Part shown: positions 58,957 to 60,857 of the stretch, one piece after another
Numbering within the stretch: the first letter of the stretch is position 1
Layout: every line of letters starts with the position of its first letter
Origin: an uncultured Lachnotalea sp.
GTDB taxonomy: Bacteria > Bacillota > Clostridia > Lachnospirales > Lachnospiraceae
Length of the DNA: 60,857 nucleotides
Assembly: GCA_948470255.1 (NCBI GenBank)
Contig: CAOKOS010000008.1
Location: 1-60,857 of the forward strand
Direction: 5' to 3'
Program-made: the position numbers and the translations under genes
The notes under the pieces: generated by a model
What the model saw: the letters and a program-made list of their open reading frames with translations, nothing else
Database searches by the model: none
Told to the model about the DNA's origin: nothing

Positions 58957-59625
58957 ATGTATTTTCAGTTTATGATAGAAGATCGTTCAACAGAGATTTT
59001 GATAAAGCATGTAATGGAAAAGTTCCAGATGAAATACCCGGAAAAGGAAATTATTTATGACAGTAAATCGTTCAGCGGTATTGGGCATTTGAAAACAAGT
59101 GGGAATTTATTTGAGAGGAAAGGGAGCAAGCTTTTAAATAATCTGAGAAGTTATTTGAGGGGATTTGACAAATCTTTGAGGAACATGGATCATGCAGCGA
59201 TTGTTGTGGTTTTAGATAATGATAAAAGGGATTGTGAAGATTTCAAAAGCGAATTGGAGCGCGTTGCAAACGAAACGATGCTGTTGACAGATCACGTGTT
59301 TTGTATAGCGGTAAAAGAAATGGAGGCATGGCTTTTGGGGGATGAGTGTGCAGTTTTAGAAGCTTATCCAAATGCCAGAAAAAAATATCTGAAAGATTAT
59401 GAGCAGGATGGGATATGTGATACCTGGGAAGTGCTTGCCAATATGCTGTATCCTGGTGGGCTGGCCGGACTGAAAAAGAAAAAGGCAGCGGGACAGAATG
59501 TGGTGGGAAAGGCGAAGTGTGAGTGGGCGGATAAAATAGGAAAACATCTCAATTTTGACAGGAATATATCTCCAAGTTTTCAGTATTTTGTCCGAGCAGT
59601 GGAAATACGGATTACAGGTACATAA
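58957..59625 (+). CDS. DUF4276 (TOPRIM-like) partner of the ATPase
   Basis: A 222-residue soluble protein fitting DUF4276. Putative TOPRIM-type acidic residues are Glu8 and Glu13 (FMIEDRSTE), Asp86 and Asp88 in VVVLDNDKRDC, and Glu120/Glu122 in AVKEMEAWLLGD, the family's most characteristic block. A Lys-rich stretch (KKKKAAGQ) follows. It starts 12 bases after the ATPase stop, so the two are cotranscribed. A nuclease or toxin role in defence is inferred by analogy with OLD-like and PARIS systems; activity is not shown. Confidence 0.82.
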   Translation: MYFQFMIEDRSTEILIKHVMEKFQMKYPEKEIIYDSKSFSGIGHLKTSGNLFERKGSKLLNNLRSYLRGFDKSLRNMDHAAIVVVLDNDKRDCEDFKSELERVANETMLLTDHVFCIAVKEMEAWLLGDECAVLEAYPNARKKYLKDYEQDGICDTWEVLANMLYPGGLAGLKKKKAAGQNVVGKAKCEWADKIGKHLNFDRNISPSFQYFVRAVEIRITGT

Positions 59626-59688
59626 AATATTTTCAGAAAAAATCCATTTTTGCCTTAGACATCAACTTGTGTGGGAGATAAAGAGTTT

Positions 59689-60621
59689 ATGATTATAAGC
59701 GCAAGCCGGAGGACAGACATTCCGAATTATTATTCGGAATGGTTTTTTAACAGGATAAAAGAGGGGTTTTTATATGTGCAAAATCCAATGAATCCCCGTC
59801 AGATCAGCAAAATCGGCCTGTCGCCGGAAGTGGTTGACTGTATCGTTTTCTGGACGAAAAATCCAGAGCCAATGCTGGAGCGGCTGGATGAATTGTGGGA
59901 ATATAAGTATTATTTTCAGTTTACTTTGACAGGATATGGAAAGGACATTGAGTGTAATATCCCCCATAAACGGGATAAAATGCTGGACATATTCCGAAAA
60001 TTATCGGAAAAGGCAGGAAACAAAAACGTAATCTGGAGGTACGACCCCATATTATTTGCCGGGGCATATACAGAAGAGTACCATCTGAGGGCTTTTGAAC
60101 AGATAGCGGAAGCGTTAAGTGGATATACACGCAAATGTGTAATCAGCTTTGCCGACATTTACATAAAAAACAAGAAACAGATGGAAAAACTGAGGGCATA
60201 CGAACTCAGTGAGCCGGAACTCATTGAGTTTTCAGAGAGAATTGCGGGAATTGCAAAGGCAAAGGGGATTACCGTGTCCAGCTGTGCTGAAACCATAGAT
60301 TTGTCTGGATGCGGAATTGAACATAACTGCTGTATCGACAGAAAATTGATAGAAGAGATCGTGGGATGTCCTATTAAAGTCCAGAAAGACAAAAACCAGA
60401 GGGCGGTATGCGGCTGTGTGGAAAGTGTGGAAATCGGAGCTTACAATACATGTCCCAACGGATGTAAATACTGCTACGCAAACAGCAGCCTGGAAACGGC
60501 GGCAAAAAATTTTAAGTCCCATGACCCACATTCACCCTTGCTTTGCGGGCAGGTAAGGCCGGGCGATAAAGTTACGGAACGGAAGATGGAATCTGTGAAA
60601 GATATAAGAGAAAAAAATTAG
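59689..60621 (+). CDS. DUF1848 family protein, Fe-S type
   Basis: A 310-residue protein of the DUF1848 family: ISASRRTDIPNYYSEWFFNRI at the start (written in two parts in the family: ISASRRTDIP and WFFNRI), VFWTKNPEPM, WRYDPILF, and the Cys-rich C terminus with CGCVESVEIGAYNTCPNGCKYCYAN (here CNGCKYCYA-type CPNGCKYC). The last cluster has Cys spacing CxxxCxxC like radical SAM enzymes. Function unknown. ATG at 59689 is preferred over GTG at 59671 because GGGAGA lies ten bases before it. It is probably separate from the ATPase pair, though only 63 bases away. Confidence 0.85.
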   Translation: MIISASRRTDIPNYYSEWFFNRIKEGFLYVQNPMNPRQISKIGLSPEVVDCIVFWTKNPEPMLERLDELWEYKYYFQFTLTGYGKDIECNIPHKRDKMLDIFRKLSEKAGNKNVIWRYDPILFAGAYTEEYHLRAFEQIAEALSGYTRKCVISFADIYIKNKKQMEKLRAYELSEPELIEFSERIAGIAKAKGITVSSCAETIDLSGCGIEHNCCIDRKLIEEIVGCPIKVQKDKNQRAVCGCVESVEIGAYNTCPNGCKYCYANSSLETAAKNFKSHDPHSPLLCGQVRPGDKVTERKMESVKDIREKN

Positions 60622-60857
60622 AACTATTCTTTGAAAAACTTTATATCAGATAAGCAGGAAAAACCAGAAATATCAATTATGCGAAAAAATTGCTCCGCAG
60701 CAGCGCCCACTGGAAGAACAAGTGTGGGATTATGCGGGCCTCAATTACAATTTGAAACACAACCGTAAAGTTAGCATTGTTTTAACCCGTGTTTTATGGT
60801 AGACTGTCCTACAAGGACAACCGTGTTGCAGGGTGGGCTGAACTCTCATTTTTTACA
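60622..60857 (+). other. Non-coding end of the window
   Basis: I see no gene in these 236 bases. TGTCC/GGACA form a small hairpin around 60806-60820, followed by a G-rich stretch and CTCATTTTTT near the end, which might be the beginning of a structured leader whose remainder lies outside. I cannot assign it to a known riboswitch class. Confidence 0.35.

Noticed and set aside
60780-60857. Known riboswitch or small stable RNA at the right edge
   Set aside because: Only a small hairpin and a G-rich stretch are visible, and the sequence is cut by the window end; no class-specific motifs could be matched.

Overview
The window reads as a chromosomal segment of a low-to-mid G+C anaerobic Firmicute, most likely a gut Lachnospiraceae (Clostridium cluster XIVa) relative. 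This is inferred from the protein families (BTAD/SARP-like regulators next to sortase pili, Cys/His-repeat SpaA-type adhesins, DUF1848, VTC-DUF4956-CotH), from AGGAGG-type ribosome sites, and from short palindromic intergenic repeats. I see no tRNA, rRNA or CRISPR array.

Left part (1-11.5 kb): a VTC-domain / DUF4956 / CotH kinase operon; a very long hairpin; a convergent type III restriction Res-like helicase-nuclease with no methyltransferase beside it; a flavin-type pyridoxamine-oxidase-fold protein; a Ca/Na exchanger overlapping tail-to-tail with a GT51 peptidoglycan transglycosylase; an orphan NMT1/SsuA-type lipoprotein; and a membrane protein of unknown role. From 11.5 to 21.2 kb lies a ten-gene Mrp-type cation/proton antiporter operon. 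Its gene order matches the membrane arm of archaeal Mbh rather than classical MrpA-G, it has four NuoL/M/N-like subunits, and no hydrogenase or oxidoreductase arm is seen.

Middle part (21.2-37.6 kb): a three-gene operon encodes two lipoproteins that join a sugar-binding-protein fold to a 5'-nucleotidase C-terminal-like domain, followed by a hybrid histidine kinase with two receiver domains. This looks like a ligand-sensing system with no transporter. Housekeeping genes follow: a cupin, arginyl-tRNA synthetase, an M19 dipeptidase, two iron-dependent alcohol dehydrogenases around a zinc-ribbon membrane protein, O-acetylhomoserine sulfhydrylase, and a methyltransferase-NUDIX fusion.

Right part (37.7-57.7 kb): a 1.5-kb tyrosine-recombinase unit bounded by perfect 28-bp inverted repeats lies directly in front of an 18-kb surface-fibre locus. 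That locus holds a small conserved protein, a BTAD regulator with a degenerate GGDEF-like end, a paralogue of the small protein, a coiled-coil protein, a Lys-type signal peptidase, a 2017-residue adhesin, an LPSTG major pilin, two class C sortases, a pilin-like protein without an anchor, two TasA/CalY-like proteins, two membrane-anchored accessory proteins, and a His-type SipW signal peptidase. It combines a sortase pilus with a SipW/TasA-type fibre module, and recombination at the flanking repeats could switch it. After a strong terminator come an AAA ATPase + DUF4276 pair (a candidate OLD/PARIS-like defence module) and a DUF1848 protein.

The most unusual features are the recombinase-flanked mixed pilus locus, the binding-protein/5'-nucleotidase chimeras feeding a hybrid kinase, the Mbh-ordered antiporter cluster, and the large palindromes between convergent genes. 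All functions are assigned by reading the sequence; no database search was run.
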